From Deltaproteobacteria bacterium (GTDB lineage Bacteria; Myxococcota_C; UBA6777), in the NCBI GenBank assembly GCA_002731275.1, contig PCBK01000073.1, positions 27,208 through 91,207 on the forward strand: a DNA stretch of 64,000 nucleotides, written 5' to 3'. The translations under genes and the position numbers were made by a program. The notes beneath the pieces were generated by a model that saw only the letters and a program-made list of their open reading frames with translations, did not search any database and was not told the origin of the DNA. Shown in pieces: positions 51,301 to 59,800 of this stretch (the stretch's first letter is position 1; every line of letters begins with the position of its first letter).

Positions 51301-51948
51301 GAGATACATGGGCTGGTGTTGGTGCCAGACGATGTTCAAGAACAGTGTCTTGGTCAGGGCGGCGCTGTTGCTCGAACGGTCGATCTCACTGCCGTGGATA
51401 TCCTTGAGGTTGTCGGCGGAGACTGTATACGTCGTGTCGGAGCGCACGCCAGAGACGGTCAGGATGACAAAATATCCGTCGACCTTTGCACTTTGGACGG
51501 TGACATTTGGGCGGAAGCGATAATTACTTGTGTTCGCGCCTGTCGTGGGATCGACTTTGTTACCGAAGCGGATGTTGATGGTCTTGCCGTCGGTCGTCGA
51601 GGCGGACATCATCCCAAAGAGACCTGGAGGCATCGGCTCATCAGGACGAAGGGGAGGCGTGTCCGGTGTGCCTGTCTGTTCGGGCTGTGTGTCATCAGGT
51701 GTGACCGTTTTGTCTGGCGTGACTGTTTTGTCTGGTTCGACTTTTGTGTCAGGCTCGACCTTTGTGTCGGGGTCGACTTTTTTGTCAGGTGTGACAGTGC
51801 GTCGATCAGGTGGAGGCGTTGTTTTGTCAGGTTGTGTGCTTCCTTCGCTCCCGCCATCCGGGACCTCGAAGTTGTCAGAGCAAGCTGGAGAGATGGACCC
51901 TACAGCCACAAAAAGCATCAATGCGATCAGCCAACGTAGTATTTTCAT
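48385..51948 (-). CDS. GH57 family alpha-glucan hydrolase lipoprotein with C-terminal sugar-binding-like domains
   Basis: 1187 residues. The signal ends at SPAC; a Pro/Asp/Thr-rich stalk with tandem TKVEPDTKVEPDKTVTPD follows. A beta domain (about 105-200) precedes the GH57 part: FLNIVWHQHQPMYLDPL (motif 1), RGMWPGEGSVSEAVVKLF (motif 2), QWIATGEHNL (probable nucleophile Glu) and LSIILDGENAWENY (probable acid Asp), as in amylopullulanases. Two C-terminal domains follow: a DOMON/CBM9-like one (CSQCPKVDGKFDPDDSEWTT) and a CBM20/48-like one with NYKYTIGTNSDEGRWQGTEE. It should cut alpha-1,4 or alpha-1,6 bonds of bound glucan at the cell surface. It lies 14 bp below the IPT/TIG lipoprotein gene. 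Confidence 0.92.
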   Translation of the reverse strand: MKILRWLIALMLFVAVGSISPACSDNFEVPDGGSEGSTQPDKTTPPPDRRTVTPDKKVDPDTKVEPDTKVEPDKTVTPDKTVTPDDTQPEQTGTPDTPPLRPDEPMPPGLFGMMSASTTDGKTINIRFGNKVDPTTGANTSNYRFRPNVTVQSAKVDGYFVILTVSGVRSDTTYTVSADNLKDIHGSEIDRSSNSAALTKTLFLNIVWHQHQPMYLDPLKDEMQGPWVRKHSTKSYYDMAAAIERTKDVHMTINITPVLLLQLQKYIDRIGPFFDPKTNKIDEKGFLAKWSRKTDPWIDLLLKDTPKPSEMSKFERQLFYDAPWSTVSTSPQIMSFFPAYEKLRDKNRANYTQQDLRELKFYFEIAWFDPTFLQNPVTLPNGWVIDLTDIIEYKGGKYNVKVPITEELCNRMVAENYKIMANVVGIHKKLQYNPNTKKGQIEVITTPFYHPILPLIYDTNQAKQTSNVDDIKLPTQRFSSENDAFAHVARAKKLYYDMFGFFPRGMWPGEGSVSEAVVKLFVENGVQWIATGEHNLHRSQPSGQSVLHAYKVDSDTVQGNGGSSKDELTIVFRDDKISDLIGFGLQSLSGGNAARKLLSDIIAKAPKWGETGKTRMLSIILDGENAWENYTQDHDATRFFMFFYRLLQDGHKYKEILTVTPSEFIDGNAARGIPAHPTSAQQELEPLNAGSWIDGTFRIWIGEDEETCGWDYLARAKADLVRAERLWNVTRPNPLAAPIQPGAPGYNAFMAWESLYAAQGSDWFWWFGDDMTSPANDDSGFDNGFRALLTAVYTFANKAGAKLTLPVFRPCVQAKPKPVPTAPCSQCPKVDGKFDPDDSEWTTDGGYMKDSDSADPNQPSNNDQIASVYFAFDTTNLFIGLLSNFDLSAKLGKDYKVYVYFSHRHIIDIKTGKVSDDKPINTQTPSGTKLEMKVGGAARRLMLDFSGSKVVATLQKADGQGGWTNQTSGVKVAGPASKGMLVEASVPWKDLNLTVNATLRDPLEVLVVAEENKQEIDRAPNFGVFTVFEDASDAVYVTFEVDISNKSDWGKYKTCCKEKPKPDGPASVFIVGNHRKLGMVGVDAQGKPIWIPNKIQMNQDPNNQWLWTLTVALPKGMKVNYKYTIGTNSDEGRWQGTEEFPVTFRGFTAEDTTGNRCIRIRDYWANKPSGGLDGNIGSKSNLNVGCK

Positions 51949-51962
51949 GATGGTGTGTCTCC

Positions 51963-54900
51963 TTACTGAACTGTGGCGCTGCCAGCTTTGCTAGAGTTGA
52001 ATGTAGCAGGAGGTGTGTTCCCGTCTGTGTCACAATACCAGAAGTTGACGCCGTTATCGTCGCTAAAACGTACAGCGTAGTGGAAGGTCCCTTTTTTATC
52101 TGGTGTAAAGCTGCCAGAGAATTCGTCATTGTTCCCTTTGTCGACGTTAAAGGTCATGGGGAACCATCGCCATGCCGGGTCGGTTGCGGGATTGGTTCCG
52201 ACTGGACCATAGCCGACCTGTCCGACAATGCCTTGTCCTACACCTTGTTGATTGGTGACCTGGTCTTTCCAGACTTGGCCGTAAACAGTGGGGCTGGGGT
52301 TGCCTGCAGTTGGGGCTGCGACGCCACCTTGTGTGTTGGGCATGGTGGGGGGCCATTGGAGCTTACACCAGCCGATCTTGGCGGCATCACCTGTGTATGT
52401 GAATGCCCCTGTGAGTGTCTTGTTCGTTCCTTGGTAGCTGATCGAGATGTTTTTCTTCGCGCCGACACTGCCGGCTGGTGTTGTGACTTGCAGCTCTGTT
52501 TTGGAGATGACGTTGACGTTGGTGCCAGCGTTTCCATCGATGGTCACAGTGATACCGCTCTGGAATCCGCCACCTTTGAGGGTGATGACGTTGCCTCCTT
52601 TGGCCAAACCAAAGGCTGGCTCGACACCGACGAGAGAGAGCGTGCTGCTGTCAATAATCGTGACTTCACCGGCATCTGCAGGAGCATAACCGTTGTTTGT
52701 GCCTTGTGCGTCGCCATCTGCGTACAGCCAGTTTTGACCACCATCGACGCTGAAGCGACAAGCGAAGTTGTACGCACCTGCCGTCGCGATTGAGAATGTA
52801 CCAGCGTACTCGTCGTTGTTCCCGACATCTTTGACGAAGTTCATGGCCTTCCAGTTGCCTGCAGCCCATGTATCAGGCTGGCTGCCTTTGGGGCCATAAC
52901 CGACTTCGGCTTTGAGACCGTTGGTTGCGCCTGTCGAACCTGTGTTGAGCGCAGCGTCGTAGACCTGACATGTCACAGGGCCGAGATTGGCGCCTGCGGA
53001 ACCTGAGAGTGTGAGGGAGGAGTAAATGCGTGCCCAGTCGGCTTTGGGGTTCTTTTCGACGTATGTGTAGCCGTCGATCAGGGTGTCTTTTGTACCGTCC
53101 GAGTTGGTGACAGTCACGCCGACTTTGCCTGCGTTGTTGGCGGGGGTGTCGCAGGTGATCTCTGTGCCAGAGACGACGTTGACGTTGGTCGCGGCTTTGT
53201 TTCCAAACATCACGGTCGCACCGGACTTAAAGTTGGCACCTTCGACTTTCACGGACTCTCCGCCTTTGATATCGCCTGTGCTTGGCGTGACTGTTGAGAC
53301 TGTCGGTCCTGAAGCGATCTTGTCATCGTATCGATATGCACGTGGGAAGGTGCTGGTCTTGCCGTCTGTGTTGGTGACTGTGACATCGACGTAGCCTGTG
53401 CTGCCTGCTGGACTGTCGCACTCGATAGTCGTCGCAGAGACGACGTTGACATTGGTCGCCTGTGATGTCCCAAAGGTAACAGTCGCGCCTGTCTTGAAGC
53501 GTTCACCGCTGAGTGTAATCTTGGTGCCACCGGCTGTGGGGCCGACACTTGGCTTCACAAACAAGAGCAAGGGGGCTTGGTTGGGATCGTTACAGATGGG
53601 GTCATTTTTACAGCGATCTTCTTTGCAGTCTGCGGATGTGCAAGGTTTGATAATACAAGTATTGTTGGCGTCACAGGTGTGGTTGGGGGGACACTCGGAG
53701 TCATTTTGACAGCGTTGTCCTGCACGACAGATGCCAGAAGCCTTTTCACATATCTCACCAGCGTTACAATCTTTGTCTTCTGTACACTTACAGACAGGGT
53801 CATTTTGGCAACGCGCTTCACCACAGTCCGCTTTGGTGCAGGTCGTACTTTTGGCCTTGCACTTACCTGTCGAACCGTCGCATTCTTCGTCTTGTCCACA
53901 GTCCGAATCGTTTTTGCAGTTGCCAGTTCCTTGGCAAGCGGGGTGGCTCTTACAACGATCTTCACTGCAGAGGTCTTTGGAGCAGGGAGGATCGGTTTGT
54001 CCATCACAGACGATGATCGTCGTATTTTGCACCGCGCCGCGGCTGTCTTTTTCCCAGATGATCGTCTGCTCAACCCAATTTCCGTCGTTGTTACAGTCGG
54101 CCCAGGCTTGGACGCCTTCTTTGATCGCCTTGTCGTCGTCGTCTTTGTATTCGCGACCGTTGATCGATGTAAATTGGAAGACGAACTGCATGTGACGTTT
54201 AAATTGGAGCAGACCCATGTGGGGGCTGTAGTCGAGGTATTCCTTTTGGACGTAAGTGACGATCCCATCATCGGCTTTGTCATCACCGCGGGAGCCTTTG
54301 TCCTGGATCTGAATGTGACCCCAGTTGGTCATGGTGCCCTTGAGATAGATATTGGGCAGCTTGGAGGGGTCAGAGGGCTTGAAGCTCCCTGTGAGCTTCG
54401 AAGTGTCCATCGTGATTTTGACGTTGATGCTGCCATGTTTGGGGATGCTCATCCCTTTTGCGCGGATGATGTCCGTCGAACCTTTGGGGATCTTGACGGT
54501 CCCGTTGGAGCCCTCCCAGATCCAGTTGTTGTCCTCGTTGATGACGCCGTACTCAAACTCGATATCTTTCTCTGAGTCTGACTTGACGTACACCACGATC
54601 CCAAAGATGTTGTCGCCGGCTGTCGCGCCAACAGGTTCGTGTCCACCTTTGTCGATGGGGCCATCATCGTAGAGAGGAGGGAAGGGACCATCTGTGGGTT
54701 GCCATGCAGAGGCGTACTCGACGGTGTTTTTGTCTTTATCGTAGACAAAGGAGCCATTCCACACGAGTTGTTTGTCTTTGTAGGTCTTGTTGGCTGTGTC
54801 GTCGACGACCAGCTCGATCGCAGCGTGACCGGCGGGAGGAGTCCAGTTCGACGTCGTCTTGTCGCCTGTTCCAGGATCGTCTGTGGCGGGTTTCTCTGTG

Positions 54901-55034
54901 TTCCCACCGTCTTCGATGACTTTCTCTTGGTTGGTTTTTTCTTTGTCACCATCGTTGGAGCAGCCTATCGGGGCGAGCCATAGCGCCCCAAAAAACAGCA
55001 CACTGCATACAAAAACAAAGTTACGATACATCAT
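51963..55034 (-). CDS. Multidomain lipoprotein with Cys-rich repeats, three IPT/TIG domains and paired sugar-binding-like modules
   Basis: 1023 residues from ATG 55034 (a second ATG follows directly; AAGGAG is 4 or 7 nt upstream). The signal ends in the lipobox PIGC. Order: a beta domain (about 60-330) whose KLPNIYLKGTMTNWG is CBM-like; Cys-rich modules (about 355-500, CTKADCGEARCQNDPVC and similar); IPT/TIG 1 and 2 (VKPSVGPTAGGTKITLSGER, VTPSTGDIKGGESVKVEGAN); module M1 with VGYGPKGSQPDTWAAGNW and GNNDEYAGTF; TIG 3; module M2 with VGYGPVGTNPATDPAW and GNNDEFSGSF. No catalytic motif. Its place before the GH57 gene suggests a glucan-binding surface protein. Confidence 0.82.
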   Translation of the reverse strand: MMYRNFVFVCSVLFFGALWLAPIGCSNDGDKEKTNQEKVIEDGGNTEKPATDDPGTGDKTTSNWTPPAGHAAIELVVDDTANKTYKDKQLVWNGSFVYDKDKNTVEYASAWQPTDGPFPPLYDDGPIDKGGHEPVGATAGDNIFGIVVYVKSDSEKDIEFEYGVINEDNNWIWEGSNGTVKIPKGSTDIIRAKGMSIPKHGSINVKITMDTSKLTGSFKPSDPSKLPNIYLKGTMTNWGHIQIQDKGSRGDDKADDGIVTYVQKEYLDYSPHMGLLQFKRHMQFVFQFTSINGREYKDDDDKAIKEGVQAWADCNNDGNWVEQTIIWEKDSRGAVQNTTIIVCDGQTDPPCSKDLCSEDRCKSHPACQGTGNCKNDSDCGQDEECDGSTGKCKAKSTTCTKADCGEARCQNDPVCKCTEDKDCNAGEICEKASGICRAGQRCQNDSECPPNHTCDANNTCIIKPCTSADCKEDRCKNDPICNDPNQAPLLLFVKPSVGPTAGGTKITLSGERFKTGATVTFGTSQATNVNVVSATTIECDSPAGSTGYVDVTVTNTDGKTSTFPRAYRYDDKIASGPTVSTVTPSTGDIKGGESVKVEGANFKSGATVMFGNKAATNVNVVSGTEITCDTPANNAGKVGVTVTNSDGTKDTLIDGYTYVEKNPKADWARIYSSLTLSGSAGANLGPVTCQVYDAALNTGSTGATNGLKAEVGYGPKGSQPDTWAAGNWKAMNFVKDVGNNDEYAGTFSIATAGAYNFACRFSVDGGQNWLYADGDAQGTNNGYAPADAGEVTIIDSSTLSLVGVEPAFGLAKGGNVITLKGGGFQSGITVTIDGNAGTNVNVISKTELQVTTPAGSVGAKKNISISYQGTNKTLTGAFTYTGDAAKIGWCKLQWPPTMPNTQGGVAAPTAGNPSPTVYGQVWKDQVTNQQGVGQGIVGQVGYGPVGTNPATDPAWRWFPMTFNVDKGNNDEFSGSFTPDKKGTFHYAVRFSDDNGVNFWYCDTDGNTPPATFNSSKAGSATVQ

Positions 55035-55205
55035 CTGACTCCTTACAAGAATCCTATGTAGAAAGAAGTATGTCGTACACGGCTGAAGTGACTCCAGCGC
55101 GCTCTTTGCATCCATCGTGTGGGGTGTGGGAGGTGTGCTCTCCAAAGAGAGCGTCACAGTCGCAGGTCATTTGGATGCGTGTGTTCAAAAGTAAACGTTG
55201 TTCAA

Positions 55206-56765
55206 CTACTTGCATTGTAGCGTCAAAGGTTGAACGTTGGCAAACACGCGATACCCATCGGGTTTGCAGTCATTGTCTTGATCCATCGGTCGCTCGCGGG
55301 TGTCCGCGATCCCATCCTGATCTGCGTCGACTTTGCAACCACAATCGGGATCGTTTTTGGATGGATTGATATTTTCACAGAGACTTTGATCGGGCTCGCG
55401 GAAGCAAATGAGGCCTGTGGCGCCTTCTTTGGCGAGTGTGTTGACTTTGTCTTTGTTACTCGCCTCATCGGCAAATTTATCGTGTCTTGCGACGATCCCA
55501 TCACCGTTGAGATCGACCACCTCCAGCAAACGCTGGTTACCTGGAAACTCCTCCGTTCCGCCCCACACATCGCCATTGAGACCATATGTGTATTTGTACC
55601 CGATACGGAGCACCGTGTGACAGGTGCCACGTTGGCAGATGTCGCTTTTAGGGCAGTCTGTGTCGAGCTTGCAAGCTTTACTTGTGTCGATGGGGGCGGG
55701 GACTTCGATACTGAGAGTCCAGATCCCGTCTCCTGCGACGAGGTCGCCATGTGTCCCGTCGTCGTACATCTGTTTGCGGTTGGGCTCCCAGTTTTCGAGC
55801 TGTTGGGAGATCTTTGGGTCCTGGATCCCTGAATCTTGGTGGACACCAGCGGCGATGTAGACACTACAGGCATCACAAGCCTGCCCTGTGTAGCGTTTGG
55901 CGTGCTTAAACAGGTTGTACGTTTTGCAATTGCCGTTGAGGATCTCTGTGTTGAGATTGACGGTGAGGACGAGACGAAGGTTCTTATCGTAGGTACATGT
56001 TGGCAAGTTGAGCGCCTGCGCTGCGTTGGCCAGTGCTTTGTCGAAGGGTCCATTGCCACCTTCGTTGCCATCGACACAGCCGAGGTCTTTATCGCTGCAG
56101 TAGTCTATCGTGCTGCCGATTCCCTCGCGAAGACCGCTGACGACCGGTTCGAGTGTCTTGCCATCTGCCGCAAATTTAAAGCGTGGTGTTTGGAGGAAGG
56201 CGTCAGTGTCGGAGCCTTCAGCGACTTTATGGACCTTCTCGACGATCGCCATAAATGCCTTCATCGCGGCGTCACTGTCGAGTGACTGTTTGAGGCTGTC
56301 GTTGGCGAGCTTGATCGCCTCAGTGGGGTAGTTGATGACGTCGAGTCCTTGTGCGCTGAGGCGCGCTTCGAGGAGCAACGCTGCTGTCGTCGAGCGGAGA
56401 TCCAGCTCACCGATGTCCGTCGTCTCTTCTCGTTTGACCTCGGCGACGATGGTCTTGAAGAGAGCGCTGCCTTGTGTCGCACGAACGAGTAAGTTGGAGT
56501 AGTCGCTACCTTTGGGTAATTCGAGCGAGAAGCTGCCACTTCCATCGGCGGTCCCTGTCGCGATGATCTCATCGACGAGCAGGACGCTGACGGTCGCACC
56601 AGAGAGGCCGCTGACGTTTCCTTTGAGGGTTGTGACTTTTTCGACCTTAGGAGCCTGATGCTCTGTGCGTGCGGCGAGGCCAACAAGGACTTCGAGACCA
56701 CAACCTGACAGGAGCATGGCAAAGAGCGAAAGGGCAGTGATGAGACGTGTAAAGTGTATGTTCAT
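55206..56765 (-). CDS. Lipoprotein with choice-of-anchor-X-like and sugar-binding-like domains
   Basis: 519 residues from ATG 56765, directly after AGGAGGTGCT. The lipobox is MLLSGC. An N-terminal carboxypeptidase-regulatory-like beta domain (TLKGNVSGLSGATVSVLLVD) is followed by a helical part (about 120-240). A beta domain follows with MYDDGTHGDLVAGDGIWTLS, the choice-of-anchor X signature. Then comes YKYTYGLNGDVWGGTEEFPG, a motif shared with the C-terminus of the GH57 protein. Two Asp-rich possible Ca2+ loops end it (DLNGDGIVARHD, DADQDGIADTRERP). The start is 8 bp after the barrel stop, so the two are coupled. It is a candidate surface partner of the barrel. Confidence 0.8.
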   Translation of the reverse strand: MNIHFTRLITALSLFAMLLSGCGLEVLVGLAARTEHQAPKVEKVTTLKGNVSGLSGATVSVLLVDEIIATGTADGSGSFSLELPKGSDYSNLLVRATQGSALFKTIVAEVKREETTDIGELDLRSTTAALLLEARLSAQGLDVINYPTEAIKLANDSLKQSLDSDAAMKAFMAIVEKVHKVAEGSDTDAFLQTPRFKFAADGKTLEPVVSGLREGIGSTIDYCSDKDLGCVDGNEGGNGPFDKALANAAQALNLPTCTYDKNLRLVLTVNLNTEILNGNCKTYNLFKHAKRYTGQACDACSVYIAAGVHQDSGIQDPKISQQLENWEPNRKQMYDDGTHGDLVAGDGIWTLSIEVPAPIDTSKACKLDTDCPKSDICQRGTCHTVLRIGYKYTYGLNGDVWGGTEEFPGNQRLLEVVDLNGDGIVARHDKFADEASNKDKVNTLAKEGATGLICFREPDQSLCENINPSKNDPDCGCKVDADQDGIADTRERPMDQDNDCKPDGYRVFANVQPLTLQCK

Positions 56766-56773
56766 AGCACCTC

Positions 56774-58714
56774 CTACCATGCGACTTCGGCGGTCGCTTT
56801 GCTACGCCAGACGTTTTGTACGCGATCATCGAGGACACGGTCTTCGGGATTCGCGATGTGACGGTCTCGCAGCAGGTCGCGTCGGACATACTGTAGATAG
56901 TATGCGATTTTGACGCCGCCAAAGTTGATGCGCAACTTCAGGTACGGCTTGTATTTGTTGGTGACAAAGGTCGAATAACCTTGCTCGTCATTTCCGAACA
57001 CACGCCGCTCTAGAAACAGGTCATATCCAAAACCAGCTTCGACGTGGAGCCAATCGTTGACGGGCATACTCGCGCCGACTTTGGTGTAGATCAGATCTCC
57101 AACATAATCATCATCGTCACGTTTGAGCTGTCTGGTGTCTTCGTCGTGGATATATTTCCCTTGTACGAGCAGCTTCATGCCATTTTTGATGGGCAGATCG
57201 AACTGCATGGAGAGGCGCGTAATCACGGTCCATCGGGATTGATACTTGCGATAGACGGAGCGGGGATCGCGACCAAAATCTTGTCTGTTGATGTTGTTGA
57301 AAAAATCAGGGTCCGTGACCCCGGTGTGCAGTCCTGGGTAGGTTGGATGTCTTACATCGACGTCTCGCGGGATCAACTCGCCTGTGTTGGGGTTGATCGG
57401 GTTGTTGGTCGTGTAAGTGATAAAGGTCCCTTCGAGCTGCATCGTGAAGATGCTCTGTGAGTAGTCGACTAGCATCGTCCCGCCAGCCCAGCCGATAATA
57501 CTCTCAGCCCAAGGCTCATCAAAGTCCATGAACTCGTTGGCGACGTTAAGTGTCGGTAGTTGACCACCACCAAGGAATCCGTCTGTTAGGAGGACATCAG
57601 CTTCACGTCTCGCGCCAAACGCCGCGTTGTAGTGGGAGCCGATATAAAAACCTTCAAATTTGAAGGTCAGACCGATCTCAAAGGGGTCCTCCGCGAAGAA
57701 ACGCCCACGGAGTGCGATCCCCTGTGAGTCGGACCACACGAGGTTGTAGAAGCCACCTTCAGGGATGCGGTTGGTCGCGTAGTCGCCGTTGATGCGATTG
57801 TCGCTGAAGGCGAACAACAGGTACGCAGTGAGTGTATCTGTCAGCTCGATCTTGACATCTGCGGTGGTTGAGAGGCTGTAGAAGCGATTGACGAGGTCGA
57901 CCTGTCCGTCTTGAAGACCGTTGGGGTTGAGTGTCCCAACAGCATCTGGATCGAGGCGGTTGGCTTCCCAGTCAAGCGCGACGGCGCCGATCAAGACGAT
58001 CGAGAGACTGTCGATCGGCTCAAACTTCAACTTGGCGGCGTATGCGTAATCTTGACTGTAGAATGGGTTGGCGACTGCTGTATCACCCAGTCCTGTCGTC
58101 CAACCCGGTCCGATCCACAACTTGGGCAGTGGGATGATCCCAAAGTGGTAGGAGAAGTTGTCCCCAACACCACCATCGAAGAAGATCCCCTTACCATTGT
58201 CACGGCTGATGTAACGAATTTTTCCGATGGTCCATTCGTTGAACTGAGAGTAATCAGAGCTGCCGATGTGGATGTATTTGAGGGTTGGGATGGGGAGCTC
58301 TTGGATGCGGAACCAATACCCACGCAGGCGGATGTATTCCGCGTGGTTCATCCCAAGCGACTCGCCACTGTTGTCAGGAACAGCGCGCATGTCACCGTTC
58401 TCCCACCAGTTGTGCCACAGCGCACCAAAGCGGCTCTTGATCCGGACACCGGCGGTGACGTACTTCGTGACTTTCCCCTTGATCAACAACTCAAACTCCG
58501 AACCGACACCGTTATCTCCGGAGTAGTTGTCTTTTTCGGCGGGGTGTCCCAACCACAACAGACCCTGACGATCGTTGTTTTGGTACAACCATTTTGTGTA
58601 GATCTTGGCACCCAGGTCAAAGTTGGCGATCTCTGCATGGGCGGAGAGCGGGGCGATGACGAAACTCAACAGGCAGAGCAAAGTCAGACGAGAGGACAGT
58701 TGTGCTACAGACAT
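56774..58714 (-). CDS. Outer-membrane beta-barrel protein (porin-like) of the glucan locus
   Basis: 646 residues with a signal peptide ending at SAHA. The mature sequence is rich in alternating, aromatic-ended strands (FELLIKGKVTKYVTAGVRIK, AYAAKLKFEPIDSLSIVLIG, IKIAYYLQYVRRDLL-like), separated by polar loops, and has no long hydrophobic helix. It ends in W (ATAEVAW), an aromatic C-terminus as preferred by the BAM machinery. The number of strands cannot be fixed by eye. It is not a TonB-dependent receptor, since no plug or TonB box was seen. Next to lipoproteins and amylases it most likely lets oligosaccharides through the outer membrane. Confidence 0.82.
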   Translation of the reverse strand: MSVAQLSSRLTLLCLLSFVIAPLSAHAEIANFDLGAKIYTKWLYQNNDRQGLLWLGHPAEKDNYSGDNGVGSEFELLIKGKVTKYVTAGVRIKSRFGALWHNWWENGDMRAVPDNSGESLGMNHAEYIRLRGYWFRIQELPIPTLKYIHIGSSDYSQFNEWTIGKIRYISRDNGKGIFFDGGVGDNFSYHFGIIPLPKLWIGPGWTTGLGDTAVANPFYSQDYAYAAKLKFEPIDSLSIVLIGAVALDWEANRLDPDAVGTLNPNGLQDGQVDLVNRFYSLSTTADVKIELTDTLTAYLLFAFSDNRINGDYATNRIPEGGFYNLVWSDSQGIALRGRFFAEDPFEIGLTFKFEGFYIGSHYNAAFGARREADVLLTDGFLGGGQLPTLNVANEFMDFDEPWAESIIGWAGGTMLVDYSQSIFTMQLEGTFITYTTNNPINPNTGELIPRDVDVRHPTYPGLHTGVTDPDFFNNINRQDFGRDPRSVYRKYQSRWTVITRLSMQFDLPIKNGMKLLVQGKYIHDEDTRQLKRDDDDYVGDLIYTKVGASMPVNDWLHVEAGFGYDLFLERRVFGNDEQGYSTFVTNKYKPYLKLRINFGGVKIAYYLQYVRRDLLRDRHIANPEDRVLDDRVQNVWRSKATAEVAW

Positions 58715-58752
58715 GATCGATTTTCTTTGTGTTCTAGATTGAGAATGGGTGT

Positions 58753-58790
58753 GCAGGTAGTGAGGGGAGATGTGCTAAATGACTACCTGC
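58753..58790. repeat. Inverted repeat between the DOMON and beta-barrel genes
   Basis: GCAGGTAGT (58753-58761) and ACTACCTGC (58782-58790) are perfect inverted 9-mers with a 20-nt loop, in the 89-bp gap between the two same-strand genes. No T-run follows. It could be an intercistronic RNA stem that protects or limits the transcript, or an operator. Confidence 0.6.
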
Positions 58791-58803
58791 CGGGTGTTGG
58801 ACT

Positions 58804-59616
58804 TTACTTGGTCACAAATGGAAGAGTTGCGAGCTTCTTCTTGCCTTTGCAGGAGTATTGCAACGCTTTGTACTGGGCTTTTTTCTCGCTGCCGCTGCCT
58901 TTGGCTTTTCCTGCGAGAATGTCGAGCACATGGGGGTCACAGTCTCCATCATTCCCACCACCAAAGCGGTGTTTTCCGTTGTATTCGTTGACCGGACGGG
59001 TGAGCAGGTCTTTTTTGCGGGGGAAACCCTCATTGGATTGCATGACGACCTGGAATCCCCAGGATGTTTTAAAGCCACCAAGCGCGGATTTGGGGACGAC
59101 CGCGATGATCGCTTTGCCTGACTTTCGCGAAGAGGTCGGGATGACGATGCCCTTTTTAAACTTCTTGGCTTTCAAGTTGATCTCACTCTTCAGGCGTGTT
59201 TTTCCTTGTGGGCTGATCAAGACGACCTTGTTCCACTTTTTCTCGAACTGTACGTTGAGACCAGGAAGACCGTCTTTCCAACCTTTGCCAGCGCCTGTGT
59301 GGATGTAGACCTGTGCAAACTGGACTGACCAACCATTTCCGCCCCAGTTTTTGGAGTTCCAGGGATCACGGACAGTGTTTTTGACGTAGATCTTGAAGAT
59401 GACATTGGCACCAGACTCACTGATCTTGACCTTTGTGATGTCAAAGTCGCCGCGCTTGTATGAGCGATGTGTTGGGTAGCTATACTTTCCAGGTCCTTTG
59501 TCGTCCTTCTTGGGATCTTTGAAGGTGATCGACGCAGCCTGTGCGTGGACGGAAACAAACAAAAACGAAGCAAGTACGAAGAAAGATGTAAAGTGTTTCA
59601 AGGTCTCAATCCCCAT
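58804..59616 (-). CDS. Secreted glucodextranase-type DOMON domain protein
   Basis: 270 residues from ATG 59616 (MGIETLKHFTSFFVLASFL). This start has no clear ribosome site and might be shifted. The signal peptide ends near HAQAA. The rest is one domain resembling the C-terminal part of glucodextranase (PF09985, DOMON-like): TFKDPKKDDKGPGKYSYPTH, DFDITKVKISESGANVIFKI, WSVQFAQVYIHTGAGKGW and GWGFQVVMQSNEGF-like segments. In known enzymes this domain follows the catalytic domain of glucodextranases and archaeal amylopullulanases and binds carbohydrate. Here it is free-standing and periplasmic or secreted, between the GH13 glucosidase and the barrel gene. Confidence 0.85.
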   Translation of the reverse strand: MGIETLKHFTSFFVLASFLFVSVHAQAASITFKDPKKDDKGPGKYSYPTHRSYKRGDFDITKVKISESGANVIFKIYVKNTVRDPWNSKNWGGNGWSVQFAQVYIHTGAGKGWKDGLPGLNVQFEKKWNKVVLISPQGKTRLKSEINLKAKKFKKGIVIPTSSRKSGKAIIAVVPKSALGGFKTSWGFQVVMQSNEGFPRKKDLLTRPVNEYNGKHRFGGGNDGDCDPHVLDILAGKAKGSGSEKKAQYKALQYSCKGKKKLATLPFVTK

Positions 59617-59800
59617 GAAAGTGGATGGAAGCGGAGCATTCGTATCGGAAAAATCCTTACGAGGTATAGCATACCCACCCAAAACCCGCAATAGGGTCTT
59701 TTGTCCCCTCTACAGCAGACTTATCACTCTATAAAGAAAGTACTTTTTGAACATTCGGTGGGGCTGGAGATTGATGTGGATCAAGATTGCTGAGAGTGTG

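Noticed and set aside
55137..55152. GCTCTC/GAGAGC hairpin in the gap before the IPT/TIG lipoprotein gene, considered as terminator
   Set aside because: The stem is only 6 bp and no T-run follows on either strand.
57911..59308. Long open frame (465 codons) on the + strand across the barrel and DOMON genes
   Set aside because: It spans two real genes and their gap in antisense, which a real gene would not do while both host genes keep signal peptides and domain motifs.
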